Source of the DNA: Paenibacillus lycopersici
GTDB lineage: Bacteria; Bacillota; Bacilli; Paenibacillales; Paenibacillaceae
Reading direction: 5' to 3'
Assembly (NCBI RefSeq): GCF_010119935.1
Contig: NZ_CP048209.1
Coordinates: 4,653,001 to 4,717,000, forward strand
DNA: 64,000 nt
The notes under the pieces are model-generated. The model was given only the letters and a program-made list of their open reading frames with translations, searched no databases and was not told the origin of the DNA. Positions 44,454-54,047 of this stretch are shown here, in pieces; within the stretch, counting starts at the first letter, position 1; every line of letters starts with the position of its first letter. The position numbers and the translations under genes are program-made.

Positions 44454-45161
44454 ATGATCGCTGCTATGTTAGATCTCAATGGATTGCTTGAGCGGATTGC
44501 AACGGCACTAGACAATAAACAACCTTTATCCATCGTACGGATCGGTGACGGAGAAAACTTGATTTTAGCTCAGAATTCTGTGTGGACCATGGAACGGGTG
44601 CTTCGTGAAGAATGGGCAAAGAAAGCAAACATGGGGAAGAAAGGCGTGACTCTTCCTAATCTCACATTGAGGAATGAAATGGTAAGCGTACTGAGAGAAG
44701 CCGATATTGTTGGAATTCTTCCTTCAGGCGACCAAACGATCGGAGCAGATGCGTATTTAAAACGCGAGTTGACCGATCAGGTTTTTGCGTATTTCAATAT
44801 TCAACCCCGTTGCGTTTGTCATGCGGGCATCAACCGTAAATTAGCCCATTACCCTGGATTTTGGAATATCCTTCGCAAACGAAAAGTACTTATAATAACA
44901 TCCAAAGCGGATGAGCTTCGCAATGTTTTGGACAAAAAGCCCTATGATCTTCATATCGTTCAGGCGCTCCCTTTCTCGCACTATAACGATTTGAAGCTGG
45001 TTAGGAATTGGCTAATGGCCAATCCTGACCATTTTGACGTAGCTATCATAGCCTGCGGCGTCAATGCCGTCATTTTGGCACACATGGTTCGAGAGCTGAC
45101 AGGCAAAGTCGGCATCGACTTCGGCAAGGGAAGGAACATCTTATTAAAGGAAAAGTTTTGA
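44454..45161 (+). CDS. GT-D fold glycosyltransferase domain protein (DUF1792-like)
   Basis: This 235-residue protein carries the motif SIVRIGDGENLILAQ, the core of the GT-D fold (formerly DUF1792) first seen in the Fap1/SRR glycosylation enzyme DGT1. It lacks a second transferase domain. The ATG at 44454 sits 4 nt after GGAG; an ATG at 44466 is equally possible. GT-D enzymes extend glycans on surface glycoproteins, which fits the island. Confidence 0.85.
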   Translation: MIAAMLDLNGLLERIATALDNKQPLSIVRIGDGENLILAQNSVWTMERVLREEWAKKANMGKKGVTLPNLTLRNEMVSVLREADIVGILPSGDQTIGADAYLKRELTDQVFAYFNIQPRCVCHAGINRKLAHYPGFWNILRKRKVLIITSKADELRNVLDKKPYDLHIVQALPFSHYNDLKLVRNWLMANPDHFDVAIIACGVNAVILAHMVRELTGKVGIDFGKGRNILLKEKF

Positions 45162-45176
45162 CGGGGCCGTATTAAC

Positions 45177-46508
45177 TTACCTGGTTGAATCGGCGATGTC
45201 GGATCGTTCATCCGAAACGCCGATTTCCCCTCCCAAACGAATGATTTTTGCTTTGCCGCTCATCCGTTTCAGCGCATTTCTGGTATCATATACGAGCGGT
45301 ACTTGGTCGATGATCTGCTGCAGCGGCAGATCGTCATGGTTGACGGCAATGATCGCGCAATCATACGCGCACCGTTCATGCTCATTAAATCGGTAACTGG
45401 CAAGCTTCTCCCCTTGTAGCGTTATTTCGTGAACATAGGGATCATGGTAAGACACTAGAGCGCCTTCTCGTTGAAGCAGTTTGATCATTTCAATTGAACT
45501 GGATTCCCGGATATCGTCAATATTCGCTTTAAATGCAACTCCTACAACAAGAATCTTAACGCATGACAAAGATTCGCGGGATAATGCCTCTTTAATCCGT
45601 TCAATGATATAAACGGGCATTTTATTGTTGATCTCTCTTGAAATCGCTATAAACGAACTCGTTGCTCCAAATTGCTTCGATCTCCATTGCAAATAAACGG
45701 GGTCGACAGGAATACAATGCCCGCCTACTCCGGGACTGGGGAAAAACGCCGAGAATCCGAATGGCTTTGAACGGGCAACTTCGATGACTTCCCAAACATC
45801 AATGCCCATGTTGGTGCAGAGCTGTGCAATTTCATTGATAAAAGAAATATTGACGAAACGGTAGGTATTTTCAAGCAGCTTTGTCATTTCGGCGGCATCC
45901 GTTGATGAAATCCTGACAACGGTTTGGAATACCGTTCTATACACGTCCTCTACCGCGTTGATACACTTCTCCGTTATGCCGCTTATCACCTTGGGAATGA
46001 CTTCGAGCGGATAGCTCCGATTGCCAGGGTCTACGCGTTCCGGAGAATAGCCCAAATAAAAATCAGTCCCTGCAATTAGACCGCTCTGCTCCAACATCGG
46101 TTTCAAAACTTCCCTGGTCGTTCCAGGGTAGGTTGAGCTTTCCAAAACGACGATTTGGTTATGGCGAAGATGGTCGCGGACACTCGCTCCAGCCTGTATC
46201 AAATACGTCATATCCGGCTCATCGTCCGCAGTTAACGGCGTCGGCACGCAAATGATAATGACATCGGCTTCTTTTAAACGTCGCATATCCTTGGTTGAAG
46301 AAAACCGCTTTCCGCTTATTGCTGCTTTCACTCGTTCATCGGAGATCTCTTTAATATAGCTTCTTCCTTCTTTCAGTACTTGCAGCTTCTTATCGTCCAG
46401 ATCGATGCCGATTGTTTCAAATCCTTGCTTACTGAATGCAAGCGCAAGCGGTAACCCTACGTAACCAAGTCCGATGACCGCGATTTTTTTCATCTCTTTA
46501 CCCACCAT
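45177..46508 (-). CDS. UDP-N-acetyl-hexosamine 6-dehydrogenase (WecC/WbpA-type)
   Basis: This 443-residue nucleotide-sugar dehydrogenase has the NAD motif IGLGYVGLPLA, a central helix with NTYRFVNISFINEIA and the catalytic block GVGGHCIPVDPVYL. The GGHCIPVDP form is typical of UDP-GlcNAc/ManNAc dehydrogenases, whereas UDP-glucose dehydrogenases carry GGSCFPKD. It makes a UDP-HexNAc uronic acid. The start at 46508 follows AAGGAGGG; another Met five codons later is a weaker option. Confidence 0.9.
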   Translation of the reverse strand: MVGKEMKKIAVIGLGYVGLPLALAFSKQGFETIGIDLDDKKLQVLKEGRSYIKEISDERVKAAISGKRFSSTKDMRRLKEADVIIICVPTPLTADDEPDMTYLIQAGASVRDHLRHNQIVVLESSTYPGTTREVLKPMLEQSGLIAGTDFYLGYSPERVDPGNRSYPLEVIPKVISGITEKCINAVEDVYRTVFQTVVRISSTDAAEMTKLLENTYRFVNISFINEIAQLCTNMGIDVWEVIEVARSKPFGFSAFFPSPGVGGHCIPVDPVYLQWRSKQFGATSSFIAISREINNKMPVYIIERIKEALSRESLSCVKILVVGVAFKANIDDIRESSSIEMIKLLQREGALVSYHDPYVHEITLQGEKLASYRFNEHERCAYDCAIIAVNHDDLPLQQIIDQVPLVYDTRNALKRMSGKAKIIRLGGEIGVSDERSDIADSTR

Positions 46509-46675
46509 ATAGCCCTCCTTTCTCAATAACGCCGCGATTTCTTTTTCATCCATCAAACGTGTATATAATCATGCATGCAGCGGTGTCCCTCCTAGATAAG
46601 CTATGATAGATTGCAAGAATCGGTATGGACGATCTTAACAAAACAGGGAAAAAAGTCTGTCATTAAGAACATCAT

Positions 46676-47611
46676 TTATGAACCGGATCGGATAATCGAC
46701 TGGATCATCCGTATGAATTCAGCCGCACGAACTGCCGATGTATGGTGTCTATGAACAAATTCAAAACCTTGTCTGGCTATTTTCGTTACTATCGCCTGGT
46801 TTCGTGGCGCAGCGTAGAAATCCACTTTATCTCTGAAATCATCTTCTGATATCGAGTCGAAATGTTTTCCCGGTTCGAAGCCCAAATCCAGCAAATCCTG
46901 ATTACTCGGAGCGAGCAGCAGCGTATTGCAGGCAGGTATCTCAAAATATTTTCGAAGCGGATAATGAAGAATGGAGTCGCACGAGAGAAATATCTTGCTT
47001 CTGTTGATTTCTTTGGCATAGTTTTCGCCGATCCAAGCGTTTGTCTGATTCTGGAAGTGCACATAGCCTGGATGCTCGTGATATACAAAGCCCGTTCGAC
47101 CTCGATAGTGATCCAGCATTTGAAGCCGCAGCGGGTAATACTTCCGCTCTACGTAACCCATTAGCAGCACTTCAATGCTTTTCGCCTCGCGATAATCCCG
47201 AAAAATCGAAGCATGTGCAAAATGCGGCAGCCATCTCATTTTCGAAATAAATTCAGGATACAATTGGATAAAAGCGTTGCGATACATCGAAAAGATAACG
47301 GGAACACGATGATGGCGGATGAAGGCTTTACGTTCCTTGATGTTAAAGTGGAGGTCATGCATGATAATGCCCCATGGGACGGAAAGACGGGAAAGCCCTT
47401 CTATTCTCGGACAATGAGTATCGCGAAGATCATTCAGCAGAATGAAGTCCGGCTCGAAGGGCAAATGTTTGAGAATGAAAGAAATGTCGTCATCCTTGTG
47501 ATATAGCGCAATGTCCGCGTAAGCCAACAGCTCTTGTTGAAAATAATAAAAGCTCCGCTCCATATGCCGACTGAAGTCACGCGTGATTATTAGTAGTTTT
47601 AGCTTCTTCAA
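46676..47611 (-). CDS. CgeB-like glycosyltransferase
   Basis: This 311-residue protein resembles CgeB/Glyco_trans_1_2 proteins: N-terminal LLIITRDFSRHMERSFYYFQQELL and C-terminal SKIFLSCDSILHYPLRKYFEIPACNTLLLAP, then GFEPGKHFDS. In B. subtilis CgeB glycosylates the spore crust. Start TTG 47611 has GGGAG 11 nt upstream; a longer in-frame ORF to 47767 has no site and unlike composition. It closes the right side of the glycosylation island. Confidence 0.82.
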   Translation of the reverse strand: MKKLKLLIITRDFSRHMERSFYYFQQELLAYADIALYHKDDDISFILKHLPFEPDFILLNDLRDTHCPRIEGLSRLSVPWGIIMHDLHFNIKERKAFIRHHRVPVIFSMYRNAFIQLYPEFISKMRWLPHFAHASIFRDYREAKSIEVLLMGYVERKYYPLRLQMLDHYRGRTGFVYHEHPGYVHFQNQTNAWIGENYAKEINRSKIFLSCDSILHYPLRKYFEIPACNTLLLAPSNQDLLDLGFEPGKHFDSISEDDFRDKVDFYAAPRNQAIVTKIARQGFEFVHRHHTSAVRAAEFIRMIQSIIRSGS

Positions 47612-47933
47612 TAGAAACTCATCTCCCTGTAGACAAGTTTGCGGCGGCATTTCACACGAAAGTCCTCTGGTACCGTACATAGAAGAAAGGGCAGGAATCG
47701 CTTCCTCCCCTTTCTTTTGCCGTAAGTAAGCTATCCTATGAAAGCAACGATCGAATTGCTTGGACAAGAGCCGCGCTTACCATCATCAAGCTAGCCTTGT
47801 AATAGCCGACAATCGCGAAAGGCTGCCAAGCATATCGCTTGGCAGCCTTTCTTACATGTCGCGCTATTCCCTGAGCATGCGCCGGAAGCGCACCGAAGCA
47901 TATAATGGCCGCCCGGTACGCTTGCCCTTCCCC
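47612..47933. other. Gene-free gap at the right edge of the glycosylation island
   Basis: Upstream region of the CgeB-like gene and downstream region of the beta-propeller gene. The only clear structure is the terminator at 47817-47851. Base composition changes here from the lower-GC island back to the high-GC background. Confidence 0.6.
47817..47851. terminator. Strong terminator hairpin
   Basis: GAAAGGCTGCCAAGC, loop ATATC, GCTTGGCAGCCTTTC: a perfect 15-bp stem. It lies 83 nt past the stop of the leftward beta-propeller gene (47934), with a decent T-run on the plus strand. Confidence 0.85.
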
Positions 47934-49406
47934 TTACTTGGCCGTCTCGCTTTCTTGTCTAAACTGCAACACCGGCTGCCAGTTCCACTGCTCGTAGAAA
48001 TCGTCGCCCCTATCGATGCCTTTGATCCATACCGGCGCTTTCTTCGCGATGCCCGCCGATTTCGCCAGCATAACGTTCGCGGCCGACCGATCGGAACGAA
48101 CCCAGCCAAGCGAGCCGCCGGAGCCGGCTAACGTAACCGGACTGAAATCGCCCCATTTGCCGGGCGGCTTCGTCAAGACGGTTTGTATGCCGCCCGTCAA
48201 GCCGATCTTCGTCAAAGCCGGCATCGGACGCTGTCCGGAATCCCCGGTCCAAGCGCCTGCCCGCGCACGGGATACGATGACCGCATCGCCGCCGTACCAT
48301 GCGAAATTCTGGTCAACGAAGCCGTCGGGCGTATAAGATTTCGGCTGTAATTCCGGAACCGGCGTTACGGTTAACCGTTTGTCGGACGAAGCCTCCCTGC
48401 CCACGCCGTCGATATACGCCAAGCTGTCTGCTCCCCCTGCACCGCTGCCGGGAGACCACTGGAACCATTGCTCGTTGCGGGCGATTTGCGCGAACGGCAG
48501 GAACGATTTGCCGTCGGCGGACAGCACGCAGAGCGTATTGCCGTCCGTGGACAATGAAGCCGTCGGCGTAGCGAGAAAAGCGATCCACGCTCCGGTCGCC
48601 GACCATTTGAACCCGCTCGTCCCGACGACGATCAGATCGTTGATCTGCTTCGGAAGGACATAGATCTGTTCCTCCTGCACCGGGTCCGCGGCTTCCGTCG
48701 GCAGCATGATCCGGCTGATGCGTACCGGTGTCCATCCGTCCGGCAGCAATTGCGCGGCAGACGAGACGAGAAAACCGCTCCCGTCCGGCAGCCAGCCGAA
48801 ATTGCCGATCTCTCCGGCAACGTCGGCGGCTTCGTCGCCTTCTTCCGCACCGACCGTACGCAGCTTCTCGTCCTGCAAGTAAGCAAGGCGGTCCTTCGCC
48901 GGCGACCATTGAAACCGGCTCCCGCCGTCAGGCGCCGCCAGATGGCTCTTCCCTGCGGCGACGTCCACGACCCACAATTGACGCTGGTCTTCCCCCGTAT
49001 TGTAGGCGACGTAACGCCCGTCCGGCGACCAGGACGGATTGCGCGCACCGATGCCGTTCTCCGTCAACGGCCGCTCCCGGCCCCGTTCCTTGACCCATAA
49101 GGCGCCTCCGCGCACGAAAACCGCCTCCGCTTGATTCGCAACTCCCGGCCTGGCCTGCGTCGTCAGCTCTCGCTTCTCCGCCTTATTCGGCGTCTGCGCC
49201 TTATACGGCTTCTGCGGCTCCTTCACTGCCAACGGCTGCTGCAGCGCCGGCTGTACGCCTTGCGCTTGCGGTGCCTCAGCTGCTGCCGTCCCCTGCCGCA
49301 GCCCCCATATCGTCCCGAACATGACCGCCAGCGCCATAACTAGCCGCCGGCCGCGACCCGTCATACAACGGATCGCAATCCTATGTATACGATGTTTTCC
49401 TTCCAT
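47934..49406 (-). CDS. Secreted or membrane-tethered TolB-like beta-propeller protein
   Basis: This 490-residue protein has an N-terminal signal/anchor segment (~residues 20-42) and a Gln/Pro/Lys linker to ~100. A six-bladed WD40/TolB-like propeller follows, with blade motifs NPSWSPDGRYVAYNT, RFQWSPAKDRLAYL, NFGWLPDGSGFLVSS, FKWSATGAWIAFL and WFQWSPGSG. GAGAGG precedes the ATG at 49406. No enzymatic domain is fused, so it probably acts as a binding scaffold outside the cell. Confidence 0.85.
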   Translation of the reverse strand: MEGKHRIHRIAIRCMTGRGRRLVMALAVMFGTIWGLRQGTAAAEAPQAQGVQPALQQPLAVKEPQKPYKAQTPNKAEKRELTTQARPGVANQAEAVFVRGGALWVKERGRERPLTENGIGARNPSWSPDGRYVAYNTGEDQRQLWVVDVAAGKSHLAAPDGGSRFQWSPAKDRLAYLQDEKLRTVGAEEGDEAADVAGEIGNFGWLPDGSGFLVSSAAQLLPDGWTPVRISRIMLPTEAADPVQEEQIYVLPKQINDLIVVGTSGFKWSATGAWIAFLATPTASLSTDGNTLCVLSADGKSFLPFAQIARNEQWFQWSPGSGAGGADSLAYIDGVGREASSDKRLTVTPVPELQPKSYTPDGFVDQNFAWYGGDAVIVSRARAGAWTGDSGQRPMPALTKIGLTGGIQTVLTKPPGKWGDFSPVTLAGSGGSLGWVRSDRSAANVMLAKSAGIAKKAPVWIKGIDRGDDFYEQWNWQPVLQFRQESETAK

Positions 49407-49587
49407 ATCGGCCTCTCTTCCGCCGGACAATCGATGTCATTCTCAGCCTAACGCAAATCCGGCAGCTTAGTATTCGCAGTCCGGCGCTGTTTTATCGTTC
49501 CGGCCGAGGGCACCAATGCCAGGCGGCGAACATAGACTATCCCGTCGGGCGATCGCCCAGTTTGATCAGGAAAGGAAGGAAATGCGC

Positions 49588-50322
49588 ATGGCAGTTTCCT
49601 ATATGGACTTCACCTCGCCGAACGTGCAATTTACTTACGATTTGAAGAACAATAATTTCTTCACGAAGGACGCGTGCAATCTGATCAACGCGTTATCCAT
49701 CAGCCAGCTGAACACCCTTGGCAATGTGTCGCTGCTAGACATATACTTGAGCACCGGCAACGTCGTGGAGCCTCACATTCATCAGAACGCGACCGAGCTC
49801 GTCTATTGCATTTCCGGCGCGGCGCTCGTTTCTTTTATCAATCCCTTTACGAAAACATTGAACAACATTCCGATCCAGCCCGGCCAAGTGGCGAATATCC
49901 CGCAAGGCTGGTGGCATTACGAAATGGCCACCGTCGACAACACCCATCTGCTGGCCGTCTTCGATCAGCCGGTGCCCGAATTCATTCCCGGCTCCGACTT
50001 ATTCCGCCTGACGCCTGCCAGCGTGCTCGCGCATACCTACTGCCTGAACGAAGCGAAAGTCAAAGAAACGTTCGCGCCGATTACGCAGACGGTCGTCATC
50101 GGTCCGCCCGCCGATTGCAATGCGCCGAAAGTCGCCGGCATGGCCGCTTCTCCTTATACAGCCCGGCAAGGAGGGCATTATCGGCAGCAGGCGGCGCAGG
50201 TACCGTACGGCCATCATCGCTCCGGGTCCGGCTTTCCGCAGCATGATTATCCATTCCGGCCCTATCCCATCGGCATGATCGGTAACGGCTGGACGAACGG
50301 GGAAGGTTCTTTCCATGAATAA
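49588..50322 (+). CDS. Cupin domain protein upstream of the oxalate decarboxylase
   Basis: This 244-residue protein contains one cupin barrel: [25 protein letters not shown] (motif 1, His, His, Glu), and motif 2 [17 protein letters not shown]. The C-terminal ~60 residues are Gly/Tyr/His/Pro-rich and probably disordered, like some spore coat proteins. AAGGA is 7 nt before ATG 49588. Its last 8 bp overlap the bicupin gene, so both are co-translated. Confidence 0.85.
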   Translation: MAVSYMDFTSPNVQFTYDLKNNNFFTKDACNLINALSISQLNTLGNVSLLDIYLSTGNVVEPHIHQNATELVYCISGAALVSFINPFTKTLNNIPIQPGQVANIPQGWWHYEMATVDNTHLLAVFDQPVPEFIPGSDLFRLTPASVLAHTYCLNEAKVKETFAPITQTVVIGPPADCNAPKVAGMAASPYTARQGGHYRQQAAQVPYGHHRSGSGFPQHDYPFRPYPIGMIGNGWTNGEGSFHE

Positions 50323-51520
50323 CGCATGGGGCAGCAGCCGCAATCCCAATACCGTTCCCGCTGCAGCTCCGATGCCCGTCCCGCAGCCGATCAGACGCAG
50401 CGACGGCGCCGGCGGGCTCGACCTCGGTCCGCGCGACGTCATGCGGGATCTGGAGAACCCGAATATGTTCGTCCCGCCGGCAACCGACGCCGGCTTGCTG
50501 CCGAATATGAAAATGTCGTTCTCCGATACCCATATGCAGCTGAATCAAGGCGGCTGGTCGCGTGAAATCACGGTGCGCGACCTGCCGATCGCCACAACGC
50601 TTGCCGGCGTCAACATGAGCCTCATCCCCGGCGGCGTGCGCGAGCTGCACTGGCATCAGCAGGCGGAATGGGCGTTCATGATCCGCGGCTGCGCCCGGAT
50701 TACGTCCGTAGACTGGCAGGGACGCAACTTCATCGCAGACGTCGGTCAAGGCGATCTGTGGTATTTCCCCGCGGGGCTGCCGCATTCCATTCAAGCGCTT
50801 GAGGAAGGGTGCGAATTTCTGCTCGTCTTCGATGACGGCCATTTCTCCGATCTGAACACGCTGAGCATTTCCGATTGGTTTGCGCATACGCCGAAGGACG
50901 TCCTTGCCGCGAACTTCGGCGTTCCGCAAGAAGCGTTTAACGGCATTCCGTCCGGGCAAGTCTATATTTTCAGAGATCAGGTGCCCGGATCGCTGGAGAG
51001 CCAGGAAGTCCAGTCGCCTTACGGCACGGTACCGCTCGCGTTCAAGCATTCGCTGCTGGCGCAGGAGCCGCTCAAGACCCCTGGCGGAAGCGTCCGCATC
51101 GCCGATTCCGGCAACTTCCCGGCTGCCAAGACGATCGCCGCTGCGCTCGTCGAAATCCTGCCCGGCGCCATGCGCGAGCTCCATTGGCATCCCAATAACG
51201 ACGAATGGCAGTATTACTTGTCCGGCCAAGGGCGAATGACCGTATTCGGCGGTAACGGGATCGCGCGCACGTTCGATTACCGCGCCGGGGACGTCGGCTA
51301 CGTGCCGTTCGCGATGGGTCATTACGTGCAAAATACGGGCAATGAAACGCTCTGGTTCCTGGAGATGTTCCGCAGCCCGCGCTTCGAAGATATTTCGCTG
51401 AACCAGTGGATGGCCCTCACGCCGCACCAGCTCGTGCGCGCCAACCTGAACGCTTCGCCGGAGCTCATGAAGTCGCTGCGCAAAGTCAAATGGCCCGTCG
51501 TGAAGTACCCGCCGCGATAA
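50315..51520 (+). CDS. Oxalate decarboxylase, OxdC/OxdD-like bicupin
   Basis: This 401-residue bicupin turns oxalate into formate and CO2 with two Mn sites. Site 1 ligands are His112, His114, Glu118 and His157; site 2 His290, His292, Glu297 and His336. Everything else follows OxdC closely (RELHWH in both cupins). The flexible lid, SENST in OxdC with catalytic Glu162, is here Ser178-Asp-Leu-Asn-Thr182, so the key Glu is an Asp and the neighbours differ. B. subtilis OxdD is a spore-coat protein. It overlaps the upstream cupin gene. Confidence 0.92.
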   Translation: MNNAWGSSRNPNTVPAAAPMPVPQPIRRSDGAGGLDLGPRDVMRDLENPNMFVPPATDAGLLPNMKMSFSDTHMQLNQGGWSREITVRDLPIATTLAGVNMSLIPGGVRELHWHQQAEWAFMIRGCARITSVDWQGRNFIADVGQGDLWYFPAGLPHSIQALEEGCEFLLVFDDGHFSDLNTLSISDWFAHTPKDVLAANFGVPQEAFNGIPSGQVYIFRDQVPGSLESQEVQSPYGTVPLAFKHSLLAQEPLKTPGGSVRIADSGNFPAAKTIAAALVEILPGAMRELHWHPNNDEWQYYLSGQGRMTVFGGNGIARTFDYRAGDVGYVPFAMGHYVQNTGNETLWFLEMFRSPRFEDISLNQWMALTPHQLVRANLNASPELMKSLRKVKWPVVKYPPR

Positions 51521-51567
51521 TTGAATACGTGCAAAAAACATTGCAGCGCCGACCTGTCCGCTAGAAA

Positions 51568-51618
51568 CCAGAAAGCCTCCGTATTCCGGCATAATGCCGG
51601 GATACGGAGGCTTTCTGG
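51568..51618. terminator. Very strong bidirectional terminator
   Basis: CCAGAAAGCCTCCGTAT and its complement with inner CCGGCAT/TGCCGG form a stem of about 23 bp with one mismatch, between the convergent oxalate decarboxylase and MFS genes. Confidence 0.9.
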
Positions 51619-51665
51619 ATGAAGTGGAATCTATGAAAAACGGGTTATGGGCTATGCTTGATGGT

Positions 51666-52913
51666 TCATGCCTTCGCCGATCCGACCGTCGTCTGCGCCG
51701 AACGTTTGGCGCGCTTGGACGCCGACAGATATTGCAGCGCTCCGAGGACGACGAACAGCGCCATGACGCCGGCCGAATAGCGGTACATCACCGGGTAGCT
51801 CGTCGCCGCGGAAATCGCCCCGAGCAGGATCGCTCCGGCGGCAACGCCGAGATCGGTCGAATTATAGAACATGCTGTTGGCCATGCCGTACTGCTCCGGC
51901 GTCGAGGAACGCAGCATCCACGCTTGAAGCGTCGGCTGAATCGCGCCGAACCCGACGCCGTAGAGCAGCGCGGACACGACGAGCATCGGCATGGCGTGCG
52001 TGTTCGACAGCACGATCATGCTGGCCGTAACGAACAAGCCGGCCGGAATAAGAACCGTCGCGTGTCCGAAACGGTCGAAGATGCGGCCGGAGAACGGACG
52101 GACGAGAATAACCGTCACCGCGTTGAACAGGAAGAACAGGCCGATCTGCCCGATATGCACATAATCGCCGAACAGCGCGAGAAAACTAAGCAGACCGCTG
52201 TACGTAATGGACAGCAGTACGTTCAAGAGCGCGGGAAACAGCAGCCTGCGGTTGAATTCGGGTTTGGCCGCCGGAGCCTGCTTCGGCTTGTTCTGCGCGT
52301 TGGAGTCCGCGGGAGCGGCCGCATCGGCCTTTATGTCGTGCTTCGAACGGGACAGCCACAGGAGCGGGAAAATAACGACCGACGCGATCAACCCGAGCAT
52401 CGTCAGCTCCTGGAATCCGGCTTGCTTCATGACGTTCAGCCCGATCGACGGACCGACGGACATCGCCAAGCTCGTGGATAGTCCGAAATAGCCGATTCCT
52501 TCGCCCATCCGGCGCAGCGGAATGATGCGGGATACGAGCGTCGGCAGAATCGTGCTCGCCATCCCGAAGCCGATGCCGTAGCCGATACGAAGCGCGAGCA
52601 GCGCGCCGTACGAGCCGGCCGCCGAATAGAGCGCCGTCGTCGCCGCCGCTATGACGAGGCCGACGATCAGCAGCTTCATGCGCGAGTAGCGCCGCATGAG
52701 AGAGGCCGTTGCGAAGCGCGACACGATCGCCGCCAGCGCGAAGACCGAAGTAACGAGGCTGACCTGCACGTTGCCCGCGTGAAACTCGTCTTTGACATAC
52801 GCGGGGAACGAAGAGAGCAGCATTTGCAGGCTCAGGAATAACATGAAGAAACAGAGCGTCAATGCGATGAACGGTCTTGTCCATAATGGGGTTCGCTGTT
52901 GTTCTTGCTGCAT
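51666..52913 (-). CDS. MFS transporter (12 TM)
   Basis: This 415-residue permease has twelve TM segments. Motif A-like loops SRFATASLMRRYSRMKLL and GRIFDRFGHATVL lie between TM2-3 and TM8-9. It resembles YttB/YwoG-type drug or metabolite exporters. Its ATG at 52913 has GGAG eight bases before. The MarR gene lies 32 nt upstream on the same strand and probably represses the pair. Confidence 0.88.
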   Translation of the reverse strand: MQQEQQRTPLWTRPFIALTLCFFMLFLSLQMLLSSFPAYVKDEFHAGNVQVSLVTSVFALAAIVSRFATASLMRRYSRMKLLIVGLVIAAATTALYSAAGSYGALLALRIGYGIGFGMASTILPTLVSRIIPLRRMGEGIGYFGLSTSLAMSVGPSIGLNVMKQAGFQELTMLGLIASVVIFPLLWLSRSKHDIKADAAAPADSNAQNKPKQAPAAKPEFNRRLLFPALLNVLLSITYSGLLSFLALFGDYVHIGQIGLFFLFNAVTVILVRPFSGRIFDRFGHATVLIPAGLFVTASMIVLSNTHAMPMLVVSALLYGVGFGAIQPTLQAWMLRSSTPEQYGMANSMFYNSTDLGVAAGAILLGAISAATSYPVMYRYSAGVMALFVVLGALQYLSASKRAKRSAQTTVGSAKA

Positions 52914-52945
52914 AAATTCATCTCCAGTAAGTAGGTTAGTAGGTT

Positions 52946-53419
52946 TCAGTCGGGAAGCCCTTCGTCCTGCGCGTCCGCGCCGGCGAGCTTGCTCTCGATA
53001 TGTTGGCGAATGCGCTGCAGCAGCCCCGTCATCATGCCGTATTCGTCTTCCGAGATGCATTGCATCACTTCGGCGGTGACGCTGTCTTCGATCGGCGTCG
53101 TCTCGCGGATGACGGATTGGCCAAGCTCGGTGCTGAACACGAGGAACGACCGCCGGTCTCGCTCGCCCGCTTTCTTATAGATAAGCCCTTTCTTCTCCAA
53201 ATGGTCGAGAATCCGCGTCGTCGACGGCTTGTCTTTGCCCGTCCGCTCTGCGATCTCCTTCTGGATCAGACCTTGCGCGCGGTCGATCTGATAAAGCGCG
53301 GACCACTGTTCGGGCGTAATGCCGTAGCTGCTGAGCCGATGCTGGAACAGCGCCGACAGCTTCCGGTATGTCATGCCCATCAAGAAGCCGATCGGCAAGC
53401 TGCGTTCCTCTGTCGTCAT
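52946..53419 (-). CDS. MarR family transcriptional regulator
   Basis: This 157-residue regulator has the MarR winged helix (QKEIAERTGKDKPSTTRILDHLEKKGLIYKKAGERDRR, in part) with the conserved basic wing. The start is ATG 53419 after GAGGTGATT. A palindrome at 53443-53458 in its own promoter is the likely operator. The MFS gene downstream is its probable target. Confidence 0.92.
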   Translation of the reverse strand: MTTEERSLPIGFLMGMTYRKLSALFQHRLSSYGITPEQWSALYQIDRAQGLIQKEIAERTGKDKPSTTRILDHLEKKGLIYKKAGERDRRSFLVFSTELGQSVIRETTPIEDSVTAEVMQCISEDEYGMMTGLLQRIRQHIESKLAGADAQDEGLPD

Positions 53420-53442
53420 CCGAATCACCTCGTCGCCTTATT

Positions 53443-53458
53443 AGTTGTTTAGACAACT
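53443..53458. promoter_or_regulatory. Palindromic operator for the MarR protein
   Basis: AGTTGTTTAGACAACT, with 6-bp arms AGTTGT/ACAACT, 24 nt before the MarR start. This is the size and base content of typical MarR operators. Confidence 0.75.
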
Positions 53459-53639
53459 ATATTCCAAACAACCGAATCTGTCAACCGCCCAACTGCCGCT
53501 TCCGACGACAAAAGCAGTTGGCGAACCAGCCCTCCAGCTTCATGTGGACGAACTGCGGATAAGTAATCATGCTGCCGCCTCCTTGGGTAATGCTATTCAT
53601 ACAACGCGATACGATACGACGCTACTGGAGGAGATCCGC

Positions 53640-54047
53640 TTGTATTTGCCCAACTTAAACCGGCTCTGGGCCGATTGCGTCCGGGACGCCGAACTGCACG
53701 GAACCGCCATTGCCATAACGAACACGACGAAGCTGCGATCGCTTCGCGAGCCTTCGTATATGGCGGAGTTTGAACGGGACGGCGAACGGTACCACCTGTA
53801 TCGTTTTGCCGGCGATCCTGAACGCGAACTGCGCGAACTGAATGCCGCGTATGCCTTGGTTGCGCCCATGAGGGCATTCGGCGTGCCCGATGCCGGGAGC
53901 GCCGCCTTCGTATTAAGCACCCTTGTCGATTTCATGGATCGGCATTTCGAAGCGATTCGGACATCCGTCGACTGCCTGCACGGCGTGGACCGGGCAATGC
54001 GCTACATTCGCGATGTCCGTCTTGCGCAATGGACGCCGACCTCTTGA
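53640..54047 (+). CDS. Hypothetical protein divergent from marR
   Basis: A 135-residue soluble protein, probably starting at TTG 53640, six bases after GGAGGAG. A longer frame runs back to 53445 but would start inside the MarR operator region and reads less like protein. Content is balanced (RYHLYRFAGDPERELREL, STLVDFMDRHFEAIRTSVDC), with no TM segment. No family recognised; coding status is likely but not certain. Confidence 0.55.
   Translation: MYLPNLNRLWADCVRDAELHGTAIAITNTTKLRSLREPSYMAEFERDGERYHLYRFAGDPERELRELNAAYALVAPMRAFGVPDAGSAAFVLSTLVDFMDRHFEAIRTSVDCLHGVDRAMRYIRDVRLAQWTPTS

Noticed and set aside
39225-47611. Prophage or integrative element boundaries around the glycosylation island
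   Set aside because: No integrase, attachment-site repeat, tRNA or transposase was seen at either edge; transfer is suggested only by composition.
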